This document shows, piece after piece, positions 25,514-34,928 of a stretch of DNA of 38,748 nt; the first letter of the stretch is position 1; each line of letters begins with the position of its first letter. Source of the stretch: Bacteroidota bacterium (lineage in GTDB: Bacteria > Bacteroidota > Ignavibacteria > UBA10030 > BY39); assembly GCA_030017895.1 (NCBI GenBank), contig JASEGV010000025.1, positions 1 through 38,748 of the forward strand, in the 5' to 3' direction. Under the pieces are notes generated by a model. The model saw only the letters and a list, made by a program, of their open reading frames with translations, did no database searches and was not told the DNA's origin. The position numbers and the translations under genes are program-made.

Positions 25514-28144
25514 ATGAGTTCAACTACAAATATCAAATCAACACCGCTGATGCGGCAGTACCAACAAGTAAAAGCAAGATACCCTGATACAATTTTACTA
25601 TTTCGGATGGGAGATTTTTATGAAACTTTCGACGACGATGCAAAAGTTACATCAAAAATTTTAGGTATCACACTTACAAAACGAGGGAATGGAAATGCGG
25701 GAGAAACGCCCCTCGCCGGCTTCCCTTATCACGCCCTCGATAATTATTTACCAAAACTTCTCAAAGCCGGAAAACGAGTTGCAATCTGCGAACAATTAGA
25801 AGATCCAAAATTTGCAAAAGGGATTGTAAAACGGGATGTGATTGAAGTTGTAACACCAGGGGTTTCGTTCTCCGAAAAAATTTTAGAAACCAAGCAAAAC
25901 AATTATTTAGCATCAGTTTATCTCCCTTCACCTTTAGCTACAAGCGATGATATAATCGGCTTTGCTTTCGTGGATGTATCTACGGCTGAATTCGGTGTCA
26001 GCGAGTTCCCACTCAAAAACTTAAAGGATCAGATTCAAACTTTCAATCCTGCTGAAATTTTAGTTCAAAAAAGAGACATCGACACAATCCAAAATATTCT
26101 TAAAGAAAGTTACAAAAGTATATTCACCAAATTGGATGATTGGATTTTTAATTATGATTACAGTTACGAGCTCCTCATCACACATCTTAAAACTCAATCG
26201 TTAAAAGGTTTTGGAATTGAAGGATCTCGCGTCGGAATCGTAGCAGCGGGCGCTGTTCTCAACTATCTTCAGGAAACTCAAAAAGCCAATCTTACACACA
26301 TCAAGAAAATTTTCCCACACAACACAAGCGAGTATATAACTCTCGACCCATCGACTAAAAGAAATTTAGAAATCACCAAATCTATTGAAGGTAAAGAAGA
26401 GGGAACACTTTTCTGGGTTTTAGATAAAACAAAAACTCCCATGGGTGGACGCTTACTAAAAAGATGGATCATTCAACCATTGCTCAACATCAAACCGATA
26501 CAAGAACGATTGGAAGCAGTGGGTGAATTGGTAAAATATTCGGACATGCTCCGTAAGGTTGGTGATGTTCTTCTAAATTTCGGAGATCTCGAACGTTTGA
26601 TTGCAAAGGTTTGCACCGGACGTGCTAATCCTCGCGAAATGATTGCTCTAAAAAACAATTTAATGCAAGTCGTAAACCTTAAATCGGCTATTAATAAGGC
26701 AGAATGCCTGACACTTTCAGAGATTAGAGACGAGTTTGTAATCCTATCTGATTTGATTGATGATATTTCAAAAACAATTAACGATGAACCTCCCCTTTCG
26801 TTAGCTGATGGCGGTGTAATTAAGAAAGAATGTAATTCGAAATTAGATGAGTTAAGAGATATTACACTCAACGGTAAAAGTTGGATCGCCAATCTCCAAT
26901 TAAAAGAGCGAGAGCGGACTGGAATTAATTCACTTAAGGTGGCTTTTAACAATGTGTTCGGCTATTACATTGAAGTTACTAATACACACAAAGATAAAAT
27001 TCCTTCTGATTACATTCGTAAACAAACAATTTCAACCGGTGAACGATTTATTACTCCTGAGCTTAAAGAGTATGAAGAAAAGATTTTAAATGCTGAAGAA
27101 AAGATTGTCGCTCTCGAAACAGAAATATTTAACGAGCTACGTTTGAAAGCAGCCGATCAAGCTGCGGTAATACAAAAAAACGCTCAACTTGCAGCAACGA
27201 TTGATGCGCTTGCCTCATTAGCTGAAACAGCAGTTGAACAAGAATACACATATCCTGAAATTGACGATGGAAACTTAATAAATATTATTGAAGGACGACA
27301 TCCAGTAATTGAGCGACTGCTCCCGCCAGGCGATCAATACACCCCAAATGATACTTACTTGCTCAACGAGGAAAATCAGATTCTGATTATTACCGGGCCC
27401 AACATGAGCGGTAAGTCCAGCTACCTAAGGCAGGTTGGTCTAATTGTCTTGCTTGCACAGATTGGCAGCTTCGTCCCCGCAAAAAAAGCTCACATCGGGA
27501 TTGTTGATAAAATCTATACGCGCGTAGGAGCCAGCGATAATATTGCTTCGGGCGAGAGTACTTTTTTAGTCGAAATGCACGAAGCGGCTCACATTGTGAA
27601 TACCGCAACTCCAAGAAGTTTAATTCTTCTCGACGAAGTCGGAAGAGGGACAAGTACATTCGATGGAATCAGTATTGCTTGGGCTTTGACTGAACACTTA
27701 CACAACCGGATAGGCGCGAAAACACTTTTCGCAACGCATTACCACGAGTTGAACGAGCTTGCTGATTTATTCCCGAGAATCAAAAATTATAAAGTCGATG
27801 TGCGTGAATATGGTGATAAAGTAATTTTCTTGCACAAAGTTACTCCTGGTTTCGCCGACCATTCGTATGGAATTCAAGTTGCGCAGATGGCTGGCTTGCC
27901 TGAGGAGGTAACAGATAGAGCAAAGAAGATTTTAAAAAACCTTGAAGGCTCTGAATTAATTTTACACGATGAAGGCAAAAGTGAAAGCGTGAAGGGACGC
28001 ATCGCCCCCGCCGAAGTACAACTCACTTTGTTCGAGATGAAAGACGATAAAATAAGAGATGAAATAAAAAAAATTGATATAGATAAATTAACTCCTTTAG
28101 ATGCCTTAAAAAAGTTAGCCGAGTTAAAAAAGAAAGTTACGTAG
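25514..28144 (+). CDS. mutS: DNA mismatch repair protein MutS
   Basis: An 876-residue mismatch-recognition ATPase. The mismatch-binding FxE motif is Phe35-Tyr36-Glu37 in RMGDFYETFDDDA. The connector, core and clamp domains are complete. The ATPase shows Walker A GPNMSGKSS (from 628), the conserved SDNIASGESTFLVEM, Walker B with LILLDEVGRGTSTFDG, and the TLFATHYHEL His switch. The C-terminal helix-turn-helix and tail with LTLFEM are present. Full length for MutS1. The following phosphatase gene begins 5 bp after the stop, with unrelated function. Confidence 0.97.
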   Translation: MSSTTNIKSTPLMRQYQQVKARYPDTILLFRMGDFYETFDDDAKVTSKILGITLTKRGNGNAGETPLAGFPYHALDNYLPKLLKAGKRVAICEQLEDPKFAKGIVKRDVIEVVTPGVSFSEKILETKQNNYLASVYLPSPLATSDDIIGFAFVDVSTAEFGVSEFPLKNLKDQIQTFNPAEILVQKRDIDTIQNILKESYKSIFTKLDDWIFNYDYSYELLITHLKTQSLKGFGIEGSRVGIVAAGAVLNYLQETQKANLTHIKKIFPHNTSEYITLDPSTKRNLEITKSIEGKEEGTLFWVLDKTKTPMGGRLLKRWIIQPLLNIKPIQERLEAVGELVKYSDMLRKVGDVLLNFGDLERLIAKVCTGRANPREMIALKNNLMQVVNLKSAINKAECLTLSEIRDEFVILSDLIDDISKTINDEPPLSLADGGVIKKECNSKLDELRDITLNGKSWIANLQLKERERTGINSLKVAFNNVFGYYIEVTNTHKDKIPSDYIRKQTISTGERFITPELKEYEEKILNAEEKIVALETEIFNELRLKAADQAAVIQKNAQLAATIDALASLAETAVEQEYTYPEIDDGNLINIIEGRHPVIERLLPPGDQYTPNDTYLLNEENQILIITGPNMSGKSSYLRQVGLIVLLAQIGSFVPAKKAHIGIVDKIYTRVGASDNIASGESTFLVEMHEAAHIVNTATPRSLILLDEVGRGTSTFDGISIAWALTEHLHNRIGAKTLFATHYHELNELADLFPRIKNYKVDVREYGDKVIFLHKVTPGFADHSYGIQVAQMAGLPEEVTDRAKKILKNLEGSELILHDEGKSESVKGRIAPAEVQLTLFEMKDDKIRDEIKKIDIDKLTPLDALKKLAELKKKVT

Positions 28145-28149
28145 CATTA

Positions 28150-29811
28150 ATGGCGATTAACAGATTAAATTATTTTTTTCTTTACACACTATGCTTGCTG
28201 CTCTCTGCTCTAAGCTCTTCGCTCCTTTATTCTCAACCTGCACAACAGCATGCCATTCTTGTAATCATTGATGGAGCGAGATATTCTGAAACACTTGGCG
28301 ATCCCACAGGGCAGTATATTCCACGCATGAAACAACTCGCTACCCAATCCGCTGTTGTAGATACATTCCTCAACGACAGTGTAACAGTAACAAAGCGAGC
28401 GATCCCGGCAATCTGGTCGGGTTCGTGGAAAACTCCTCGCGATACAACTATCGGTGGTGTTGCAACCCAATATACTCTCGACCCAACTGTTTGGGAATAT
28501 TTCAGAAAACACCGAAATCAGGATTCAACTAATGCGATGTATATACTTAAACAACTATCAGGACCTTGGCTGCCAAGCTACCATCCACAATACGGTCCTC
28601 AATATTGGCCCTGGTATATAATGCAAGACGGTTACTGGAGCGACCTCTTTGTATGGAATCTTGCAAAACAAAAACTAAATGCACATCATCCTATATTTTC
28701 TGTAATCTATTTCGCCGATGTTGACGCTGCCGGTCACTCGGGTGATTGGAACAACTACACGCGTAAAATAACAATTGCTGATAGCATTGTAGGAATGATT
28801 TGGGATTACGTTCAAAGCGATTCGATATTTAAAAACCAAACTACACTCTTTGTAACCAACGACCACGGTCGTCATCTCGATGGTGTTTCAACAGGGTTTG
28901 TAAGCCACGGCGATGGATGCTGGGGATGCAGAAGAATCCAATTACTCGCAATTGGCAGTGGAGCAAAGAAAGGAGTTTCCTCAACCAAACGTAGAATTCC
29001 CGATATCGTTCCTACTATCGGAGCTTTGTTAAATTTCACATCTCCATTTTCTACCGGCACTGCAATGACTGAAATTCTAAAGCCGATTATCTCAATCGAT
29101 AAAAAATCCATTAACTTCGGAACTTTACCGTTTTCATCATCAAAAACGGATAGTATAATCGTCTATAATTCAGGAGGCAGCAGCTTGAACATTACCACCT
29201 CCACCCCATCGAGTTTTTCAATAAATCCGACAAGTACATCTATATTACCTCATACAAATCGAAAATTTTATATCACATTTTCTCCTACAAATTCCGACAG
29301 CATATCATCTTTCATTATAATCAATCACAACGATGAACATTTGAGAGATACAATCAGAGTATCGGGAAAAGGAACCCAACGCATCCCAGTTGCAGTCAAT
29401 AAAGGATGGAACTTAATATCTTTGCCACTTTCAGTCGATAATGGTCGGATAAACTCGCTCTTTACGAATACAACTTCGTTTGCATTTTCATACGATGGGC
29501 AGTATATTCAAACCGATTCATTGAAAAAAGGAATCGGATATTGGTTGAAATTCGATTCAACAATGAACTTTAATATTACAGGAATTGAATTTTTAACTGG
29601 CACTATTGATGTTGCAGCAGGTTGGAATTTAATCGGCTCTGTGTCTCAGCCGATCTTAGTCTCTTCAATTCAGACAATTCCAGGTGAAATAATTTCTTCA
29701 AGTTTTTACGGATACGATAATTCGTATATTGATGTGAACACAATTTTACCCGGAAAAGGTTACTGGATAAAGGTAAACGCTACCGGTAAATTAATCTTGA
29801 AAGGTAATTAA
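28150..29811 (+). CDS. Secreted alkaline-phosphatase-superfamily protein with C-terminal beta domains
   Basis: A 553-residue exported protein. Residues 1-29 form the signal peptide. The metal-dependent hydrolase domain (about 33-315) has ILVIIDGAR (Asp41), a likely Thr nucleophile in DSVTVTKRAIP (about 76-86), ADVDAAGHSGD and TNDHGRHLDG with SHGDGC, the two-metal ligand set of phosphodiesterase/sulfatase-like enzymes. An Ig-like choice-of-anchor domain (about 318-420, INFGTLPFSSS) follows, then two copies of a GWNLISLPL-type domain (about 424-480 and 494-550), each ending GYW-K. Typical of secreted proteins in Ignavibacteria-like genomes. The physiological substrate is unknown. Confidence 0.75.
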   Translation: MAINRLNYFFLYTLCLLLSALSSSLLYSQPAQQHAILVIIDGARYSETLGDPTGQYIPRMKQLATQSAVVDTFLNDSVTVTKRAIPAIWSGSWKTPRDTTIGGVATQYTLDPTVWEYFRKHRNQDSTNAMYILKQLSGPWLPSYHPQYGPQYWPWYIMQDGYWSDLFVWNLAKQKLNAHHPIFSVIYFADVDAAGHSGDWNNYTRKITIADSIVGMIWDYVQSDSIFKNQTTLFVTNDHGRHLDGVSTGFVSHGDGCWGCRRIQLLAIGSGAKKGVSSTKRRIPDIVPTIGALLNFTSPFSTGTAMTEILKPIISIDKKSINFGTLPFSSSKTDSIIVYNSGGSSLNITTSTPSSFSINPTSTSILPHTNRKFYITFSPTNSDSISSFIIINHNDEHLRDTIRVSGKGTQRIPVAVNKGWNLISLPLSVDNGRINSLFTNTTSFAFSYDGQYIQTDSLKKGIGYWLKFDSTMNFNITGIEFLTGTIDVAAGWNLIGSVSQPILVSSIQTIPGEIISSSFYGYDNSYIDVNTILPGKGYWIKVNATGKLILKGN

Positions 29812-29812
29812 T

Positions 29813-30060
29813 TTGAATTATGTAGAAAGAATAAAAAGCAGCGGTGTGGTGGGTTGCGGCGGTGCGGGCTTTCCTGCTCACGTCAAGGCAGCATTAAAAG
29901 TTTAATATGTAATAGCAAATAAAGCTGAATGCGAATCACTTTTGGATAAAGATTTGGAATTAATGAAACATGAACCCGAAGTGGTTGTTGGTTGGCTGAA
30001 TAATGATTTTTACTTACTTGCTCAAAAAAAGAAATAATCGCCTTTATAATTAATAAAATA
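29813..30060 (+). pseudogene. Decayed 5' copy of the pduS-like gene
   Basis: The frame from TTG 29813 reads NYVERIKSSGVVGCGGAGFPAH and continues with AECESLLDKDLELM and HEPEVVVG, clearly the start of the protein encoded at 31659. A GAA codon of the intact gene (in KVEYVIAN) is TAA here, and later the match shifts by one frame (KKEIIAF against KKAIIGV) and fades near 30060. Only about 80 codons are recognisable. It is two bases past the phosphatase stop. It represents either a tandem duplicate that decayed or the residue of a recombination that inserted the outer-membrane gene at 30087. Confidence 0.88.
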
Positions 30061-30086
30061 TCAATCAATATTAAGGAGTTTTATTT

Positions 30087-31577
30087 ATGAAACATAACGG
30101 ATTTCTTTTAGCCATGTTAAGCCTCCTCATTTATCACAATTCAAATGCTCAATATTACCAATACTATCTGAGTGACCCATATAGCACTTCGATAGTCTTT
30201 GATAATATCTTCACACTTCCAAAACCCACAGACTCATATCAATCGCAAAGAATGCGGACATTTTCTGAAGGCTCATTCGGTCTAATACTGGACGATTACT
30301 CAGACCATTTCCGCAATCCAGCATATTTGATAGAGGGTAATAAAAATGAAATTTTTGGTGATTTAGGATCTATTCAGGATAATGGTAAATTCTTTTTAGG
30401 GGGGTTTGTTCCAATTGTAGACAAATCATTAGGTATATCTATCAATCTTGAAGGTTTGAAAAAATACAAAAACACAACAGAATATAATTCTTCTAGTTTA
30501 GACCAAGATTATATAAATACATTTACAGAAGAAAACTCTCCCAAAAAATATGGGACAAGATTAAGTTTTTCAAGCCCTATCAGCTCTGAAGTAACTGCCG
30601 GTGTAAGCTATCATTTTTTAAAATTTGAAGCACGAACCCAGTCGAGTCAAATCAGAAATAATTCTTCCTCATCAAATTATTATGATTATATAAGATTATT
30701 AGATTTATCAAAATTTGGAACAATCCATAAAATTGATGCTGGAACATTATTAAATTTTACAAAATTTGTTTTGGATTTGAAAACAACGTTATTATTTTCA
30801 TCACACCAATCCAAAAGTCAGGATGAAACAACAACTCGTTCATCATCTTTGATAGAATATTTTGCGAGGATCGGACCCACAGATATCGATACACGAGGCG
30901 GATTAATTTCAGCGTTACTAAGTTACACGTCTCCGGATAAAAGTCATTATCTCAGATTCTTGGTTCAGTCGGGCTATACCTCGTATGACATAAAAGGTAT
31001 TTTAATCCAAATGGACACTGTTAGATATTTGCCTGGACCCGCTTATAAATATATTTTAAATAGTACACGCGAAGGAGATGGAACCGTTTTAGATATCAGA
31101 AGTGGTTGCAGCTATGAAAGAAATTTTTCTGAAACTTTTATGGCTTTTGGTGCTATTTCAGTGAATTATATTCTCCATAAAACAAATATTTCAGAAAATG
31201 GGAACCGTAGTTATATTGGTAACATTACAACTACAGAAAATATTTCAAAAACTCCATCAGAAACGACAGAAACTATAGACATTCGATTACCTATAGTTAT
31301 CGAATATTATCATGGTGATTATGTAATTCTGCGAGGTGGGGTCGAACCAAAATATAGATCAGGTGAAACAATAAAATCTTTTCTGACTAGTGAAATTTAC
31401 AACAATAGTGCTCTTACCTACGGGCATAAAAATGAAATAACACGTAATGAATTATCACTGACATTAAATTTCGGTGCAACTTTCAAACATAACGATTATG
31501 GTGCTGTAGATTTACTCTTTGGTAATGTTTTAACAGATACGAAATTCTGGTCAATATCTATAAGGTTATTTTTATAA
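30087..31577 (+). CDS. Outer-membrane beta-barrel protein, distant paralogue of the 14614 gene
   Basis: A 496-residue exported protein with signal peptide MKHNGFLLAMLSLLIYHNSNA, then beta-strand-rich sequence with many Tyr, Ser and Asn residues, ending TKFWSISIRLFL with an aromatic near the C terminus as in outer-membrane barrels. LILDDYSDHFRNPA (about 70-83) matches the pattern IVDDPIRDVFINPA in the other barrel protein. Good ribosome site AAGGAG eight bases before the ATG. It lies between the pduS pseudogene and intact pduS. Function unknown; no evidence for a link to the microcompartment beyond position. Confidence 0.65.
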   Translation: MKHNGFLLAMLSLLIYHNSNAQYYQYYLSDPYSTSIVFDNIFTLPKPTDSYQSQRMRTFSEGSFGLILDDYSDHFRNPAYLIEGNKNEIFGDLGSIQDNGKFFLGGFVPIVDKSLGISINLEGLKKYKNTTEYNSSSLDQDYINTFTEENSPKKYGTRLSFSSPISSEVTAGVSYHFLKFEARTQSSQIRNNSSSSNYYDYIRLLDLSKFGTIHKIDAGTLLNFTKFVLDLKTTLLFSSHQSKSQDETTTRSSSLIEYFARIGPTDIDTRGGLISALLSYTSPDKSHYLRFLVQSGYTSYDIKGILIQMDTVRYLPGPAYKYILNSTREGDGTVLDIRSGCSYERNFSETFMAFGAISVNYILHKTNISENGNRSYIGNITTTENISKTPSETTETIDIRLPIVIEYYHGDYVILRGGVEPKYRSGETIKSFLTSEIYNNSALTYGHKNEITRNELSLTLNFGATFKHNDYGAVDLLFGNVLTDTKFWSISIRLFL

Positions 31578-31658
31578 GCACTATGTCACCCTGATTTTAA
31601 AATATTACTCGATGAAATTTATTATATTTAACCAACACTTAACTAACAGGATTAAAAA

Positions 31659-32972
31659 TTGACATACATAGAAAGAATCAGATCGGCAGGCGTTGTCGGC
31701 TGCGGCGGTGCCGGATTTCCCGCCCACATCAAGGCTTCTTCCAAAGTTGAATATGTGATAGCAAATGGCGCCGAGTGTGAACCGCTCCTTCATAAAGATT
31801 TGGAATTAATGATACATGAACCTGAAGCGGTTGTGGGTGGACTGATCCAGTGGTTAGTTTCTACAGGTTCAAAAAAAGCAATCATTGGCGTAAAGCGAAA
31901 GCACGAAGAATCTCTTTCGGGTTTAAAGAAAGCGGCTGAAAATACAAACATCCAACTAAATTGGCTTGGCGATTTTTATCCCACCGGTGATGAGTATGTT
32001 CTGGTTTATGAAACAACAAAACGTTTAATTCCGCCACAAGGTATTCCATTAGATGTAGGTATCGTTGTAAATAATGTGGAAACATTACGTAACGCGTATC
32101 TGGCATCGGAAGGAATTCCGGTTACACACAAATACATTTCAGTTGTTGGGGCAGTAAATAAACCATCTACACTTTTAGTCCCTATCGGAATTAGTTTTGC
32201 GGAAGTAATCGCGGCGGCTGGTGGTGCTAATGTTTCCGACTTCGCCGTCTTCATCAGCGGTATTATGATGGGAACGCTCACAACCGATATGAGTTTACCT
32301 ATTACAAAAACTTGCGCCGGACTTGTTGTTCTTCCTATGGAGCATCGACTTGTAAAACGTAAAAGTTTACCCGAGACCTCGATGCACCGAATCGGGAAAT
32401 CAGCATGCGACCAGTGCAGTTACTGCACGGAGTTTTGTCCGCGTTACTTGCTTGGCTACGATGTTCAGCCACATAAAGTTATGCGAAGCCTCGGTTTTAC
32501 TGTAACCGGCGAAGCATTATGGAATCAATATGCTCAGCTTTGCTGTGCTTGCGGCTTGTGCACGTTGTATGCCTGCCCTGAAGATTTATATCCAAAAGAA
32601 GCATGCGACCGTGCTAAATCGGATTTACGCGCTAAAGGAATGAAGTGGGAAGGCAAACGCGATGTTAAAGTCCACCCTCTTGGCGAAGGTCGCCGAACTC
32701 CTTTAAAACAACTCGTAAAAAAATTAGGTGTTGATCGCTACGATGGACCGGCACATTTTGAAGATGTGAAATTTTCACCTAATATTGTTCGCATACCTCT
32801 TTCACAGCACATCGGTTCACCCGCTTTGCCTATGGTCAATGTTGGAAAAGCAGTAAAGATAGGTGATGTAATTGGTGATATTCCGGATGGAAAATTAGGA
32901 GCACGTATTCACTCAAGCATCGACGGAGTTGTAACAAAGATTAATAGTGAAGTGGTGATTGAGAAGAAATGA
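31659..32972 (+). CDS. PduS-type RnfC-like flavin/iron-sulfur electron-transfer protein
   Basis: A 437-residue protein of the RnfC/PduS family. GVVGCGGAGFPAHIK (residues 10-24) opens a Complex1_51K-like FMN/NADH-binding domain; an SLBB domain follows (about 160-215). Two ferredoxin-type clusters are ligated by Cys250, 253, 256, 260 (CDQCSYCTEFC) and Cys295, 298, 301, 306 (CCACGLCTLYAC). A lipoyl-like barrel ends the chain (GAPALP-type and IHSSIDGVVTKI). PduS in the propanediol microcompartment is a flavoprotein that reduces cob(III)alamin and is thought to pass electrons through shell protein PduT. A PduT-like gene lies 750 bp downstream, supporting a microcompartment role over a membrane Rnf complex. 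TTG start with AGG upstream. Confidence 0.87.
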   Translation: MTYIERIRSAGVVGCGGAGFPAHIKASSKVEYVIANGAECEPLLHKDLELMIHEPEAVVGGLIQWLVSTGSKKAIIGVKRKHEESLSGLKKAAENTNIQLNWLGDFYPTGDEYVLVYETTKRLIPPQGIPLDVGIVVNNVETLRNAYLASEGIPVTHKYISVVGAVNKPSTLLVPIGISFAEVIAAAGGANVSDFAVFISGIMMGTLTTDMSLPITKTCAGLVVLPMEHRLVKRKSLPETSMHRIGKSACDQCSYCTEFCPRYLLGYDVQPHKVMRSLGFTVTGEALWNQYAQLCCACGLCTLYACPEDLYPKEACDRAKSDLRAKGMKWEGKRDVKVHPLGEGRRTPLKQLVKKLGVDRYDGPAHFEDVKFSPNIVRIPLSQHIGSPALPMVNVGKAVKIGDVIGDIPDGKLGARIHSSIDGVVTKINSEVVIEKK

Positions 32973-33083
32973 GATGAGTGATTTTAGATTTATGATTTTG
33001 GATATAGAATTTATGGTTTTGAATTTTAATTTTAAATTTTGATATCATTTTTAACGAGGAACAAACTAAGCTCGAATATTAGT

Positions 33084-33647
33084 ATGGTGAAAACAAAATC
33101 TATAATACCAGTAGGATTGATCGAACAACGAATCTTTATCATCAGAGGATTAAAGGTAATGATCGACCGTGACCTTGCAGACCTCTATGCAGTTGAAACA
33201 AAATATTTGAATCGTCAAGTTAAACGTAATAAAGACCGATTCCCAAGTGAATTCATGTTCAAGCTTACGAAAAAAGAACGAAACGAACTGGTGACAAATT
33301 GGCACCGGTTCGATACACTTAAGCATTCGTATGTTTTACCATACGCCTTTACAGAACATGGTGTTGCTATGCTCGCATCTGTGCTGAAAAGTGAACGGGC
33401 TATAAAGATGAGTATAATGATTGTAAAAGCATTTGTGCGACTGAGAGAGTTCCTTGCAACGCAACGAGAACTATCAAAGAAAATCCACATTCTTGAATCG
33501 AAAATTGATACACACGATAAGGAAATTCATTCGATAATCGAAGCAATACGCCAACTTCTCCAACCACCTGAAAAACCAAAAAGAGAGATTGGGTTTCGTA
33601 TTTCAGAACCTAAAGTAATATACAGCACTCGAAGAAAGAACAAATAA
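33084..33647 (+). CDS. ORF6N-domain protein
   Basis: A 187-residue protein whose N-terminal half is the ORF6N DNA-binding domain: VGLIEQRIFIIRGLKVMIDRDLADLYAVETKYLNRQVKRN, then FPSEFMFKLTKKER. A coiled-coil-prone region (about 130-165, LATQRELSKKIHILESKI) and a basic tail (STRRKNK) follow. Such proteins are of phage ancestry but are scattered singly in chromosomes of this group. The frame extends to a TTG at 33039; the ATG at 33084 gives the usual N terminus. It lies between the pduS- and pduT-like genes without apparent functional connection. Confidence 0.82.
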   Translation: MVKTKSIIPVGLIEQRIFIIRGLKVMIDRDLADLYAVETKYLNRQVKRNKDRFPSEFMFKLTKKERNELVTNWHRFDTLKHSYVLPYAFTEHGVAMLASVLKSERAIKMSIMIVKAFVRLREFLATQRELSKKIHILESKIDTHDKEIHSIIEAIRQLLQPPEKPKREIGFRISEPKVIYSTRRKNK

Positions 33648-33723
33648 CTATTTACTCATATGCTTAGAGTAGTAGAGATTAAGAATAAAATTAGTAACGA
33701 ACATAGAATAATAGGAATTTAAT

Positions 33724-34278
33724 ATGATAGAAATGAATGCAATAGGACTTGTAGAATTATCGAGTATCGCGGCTGGCTTCGAGGTAGCAGATACGATGCT
33801 CAAAACTTCGGAAGTAGAACTTCTCGTTATGCGAAGTATCTGCTCGGGAAAATTTATGGTCTTGGTTGGCGGCGACGTAGCAGCCGTTCGTGCAAGTGTT
33901 GAAGCCGGAGAACGAACTGGAGCCGGTTGTGTAGTGGATGCTATGGTAATACCCAATGTCCATAAATCGGTTTTCCCTGCAATCTCCGGTATGAGTCAGG
34001 TTGAAGTGCTTGAGGCGCTCGGTATCGTTGAGTCGTTTAGTGTTGCTTCACTTATCGAAGCGGCAGATGCATCAGCAAAAGCAGCGAATGTGAAGTTGAT
34101 TGAAGTCCGACTTGCAATGGCATTAGGAGGCAAAGCGTTTGTGACAATGACAGGTGAGGTTGCTGCTGTCCGCTCGGCAGTTGAAGCGGGCGCTTCAGTA
34201 TGTGCTAAACGCGGATTGTTGGTAAATAAAGTCGTTATAGCAAATCCGAAAAAGGAGTTGCTGAAAGAGATGATATGA
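33724..34278 (+). CDS. PduT-type tandem-BMC shell protein with Fe-S Cys
   Basis: A 184-residue protein with two BMC domains (about 5-88 and 95-180), hence a trimeric pseudohexameric shell protein (BMC-T). Domain one: AIGLVELSSIAAGFEVADTML; domain two: ALGIVESFSVASLIEAAD. The segment RSICSGKFMVLVGGD with Cys40 matches the loop of PduT whose Cys38 binds a [4Fe-4S] cluster at the trimer axis, and the link PNVHKSVFPAISG matches PduT too. This cluster would let electrons cross a microcompartment shell, with PduS as partner. AGGA precedes the ATG. No further shell gene is visible in the window. Confidence 0.9.
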   Translation: MIEMNAIGLVELSSIAAGFEVADTMLKTSEVELLVMRSICSGKFMVLVGGDVAAVRASVEAGERTGAGCVVDAMVIPNVHKSVFPAISGMSQVEVLEALGIVESFSVASLIEAADASAKAANVKLIEVRLAMALGGKAFVTMTGEVAAVRSAVEAGASVCAKRGLLVNKVVIANPKKELLKEMI

Positions 34279-34296
34279 TTTGGGATTTAAGGAAAA

Positions 34297-34324
34297 AATC
34301 AGAAATCCGAAATCAGAAATCCGA
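34297..34324. repeat. Two tandem 14-bp repeats
   Basis: AATCAGAAATCCGA occurs twice head to tail at 34297-34310 and 34311-34324, followed by a partial third unit. It resembles the words of the intergenic element at 2312-2512 (AATACGAAATCCGAA) and lies in the leader of the ECF sigma gene. Confidence 0.7.
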
Positions 34325-34370
34325 AATTGAATAAATTCCCTCCACAAGTGTATCATATACAGAAGCTCAA

Positions 34371-34928
34371 ATGACAGATACTGAAAAAGACGCAGAACTC
34401 ATAACAAAAGCCCAAAAGGGCAACAAAGAAGCATACGGCGAAATTGTGAAGCTTTATATGAAACGCGCTTATTTTTCGGCGCTTTCAATCGTTGGTTCGC
34501 ACGATGATGCTCTCGATTTATCTCAAGATGCTTTTATACGCGCATACAGGTCCATTAGAAATTTTGATACAACCAAAAAGTTTTACACTTGGTACTATAA
34601 AATTCTTCGCAACCTATGTTTGAATCATTTGAGAGATAAATCGAATCGTGCTAATAATTTTTCTGAAATACTTGAAGATCTAGAAAATATCAAAGATGAA
34701 AGTCAAAGTACTGATAAAATGATCGAACAAAACGAAAATAAAAAAATAGTTTGGGAAGCAATCTGGAAACTTACGCCCGAAGACCGCGAAATAATAACCG
34801 CAAAGGATATTCTAAATACGAGTTATGAAGATATCGCCGGTTTATTGCAAGTACCGACAGGAACCGTAATGTCGCGCCTTTACTACGCACGAAAGAGATT
34901 ACGAAAAATAATCGAGGAGCTTCAATGA
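34371..34928 (+). CDS. ECF-type RNA polymerase sigma factor
   Basis: A 185-residue extracytoplasmic-function sigma factor. Region 2 spans about 12-80 with DALDLSQDAFIRAYRSIRNF and FYTWYYKILRNLCLNHLRD, the promoter -10 recognition and core-binding part. Region 4 spans about 125-180 with LTPEDREIITAKDIL, SYEDIAGLLQVPTGTVMSRLYYARKRLR, the -35 helix-turn-helix. The gene for a membrane anti-sigma-like protein overlaps its stop by ATGA, the usual arrangement for a regulated pair. The promoter set controlled is not visible, though the operon itself is a likely target. Confidence 0.95.
   Translation: MTDTEKDAELITKAQKGNKEAYGEIVKLYMKRAYFSALSIVGSHDDALDLSQDAFIRAYRSIRNFDTTKKFYTWYYKILRNLCLNHLRDKSNRANNFSEILEDLENIKDESQSTDKMIEQNENKKIVWEAIWKLTPEDREIITAKDILNTSYEDIAGLLQVPTGTVMSRLYYARKRLRKIIEELQ

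Noticed and set aside
31659-32972. Assignment of the RnfC-like gene to a membrane Rnf complex
   Set aside because: No rnfA, B, D, E or G is adjacent, while a PduT-like shell gene is; the two-cluster, 437-residue layout fits PduS better.
34297-34324. Possible CRISPR-like array
   Set aside because: Only two direct 14-bp units without spacers; it is a tandem repeat in an AT-rich leader.
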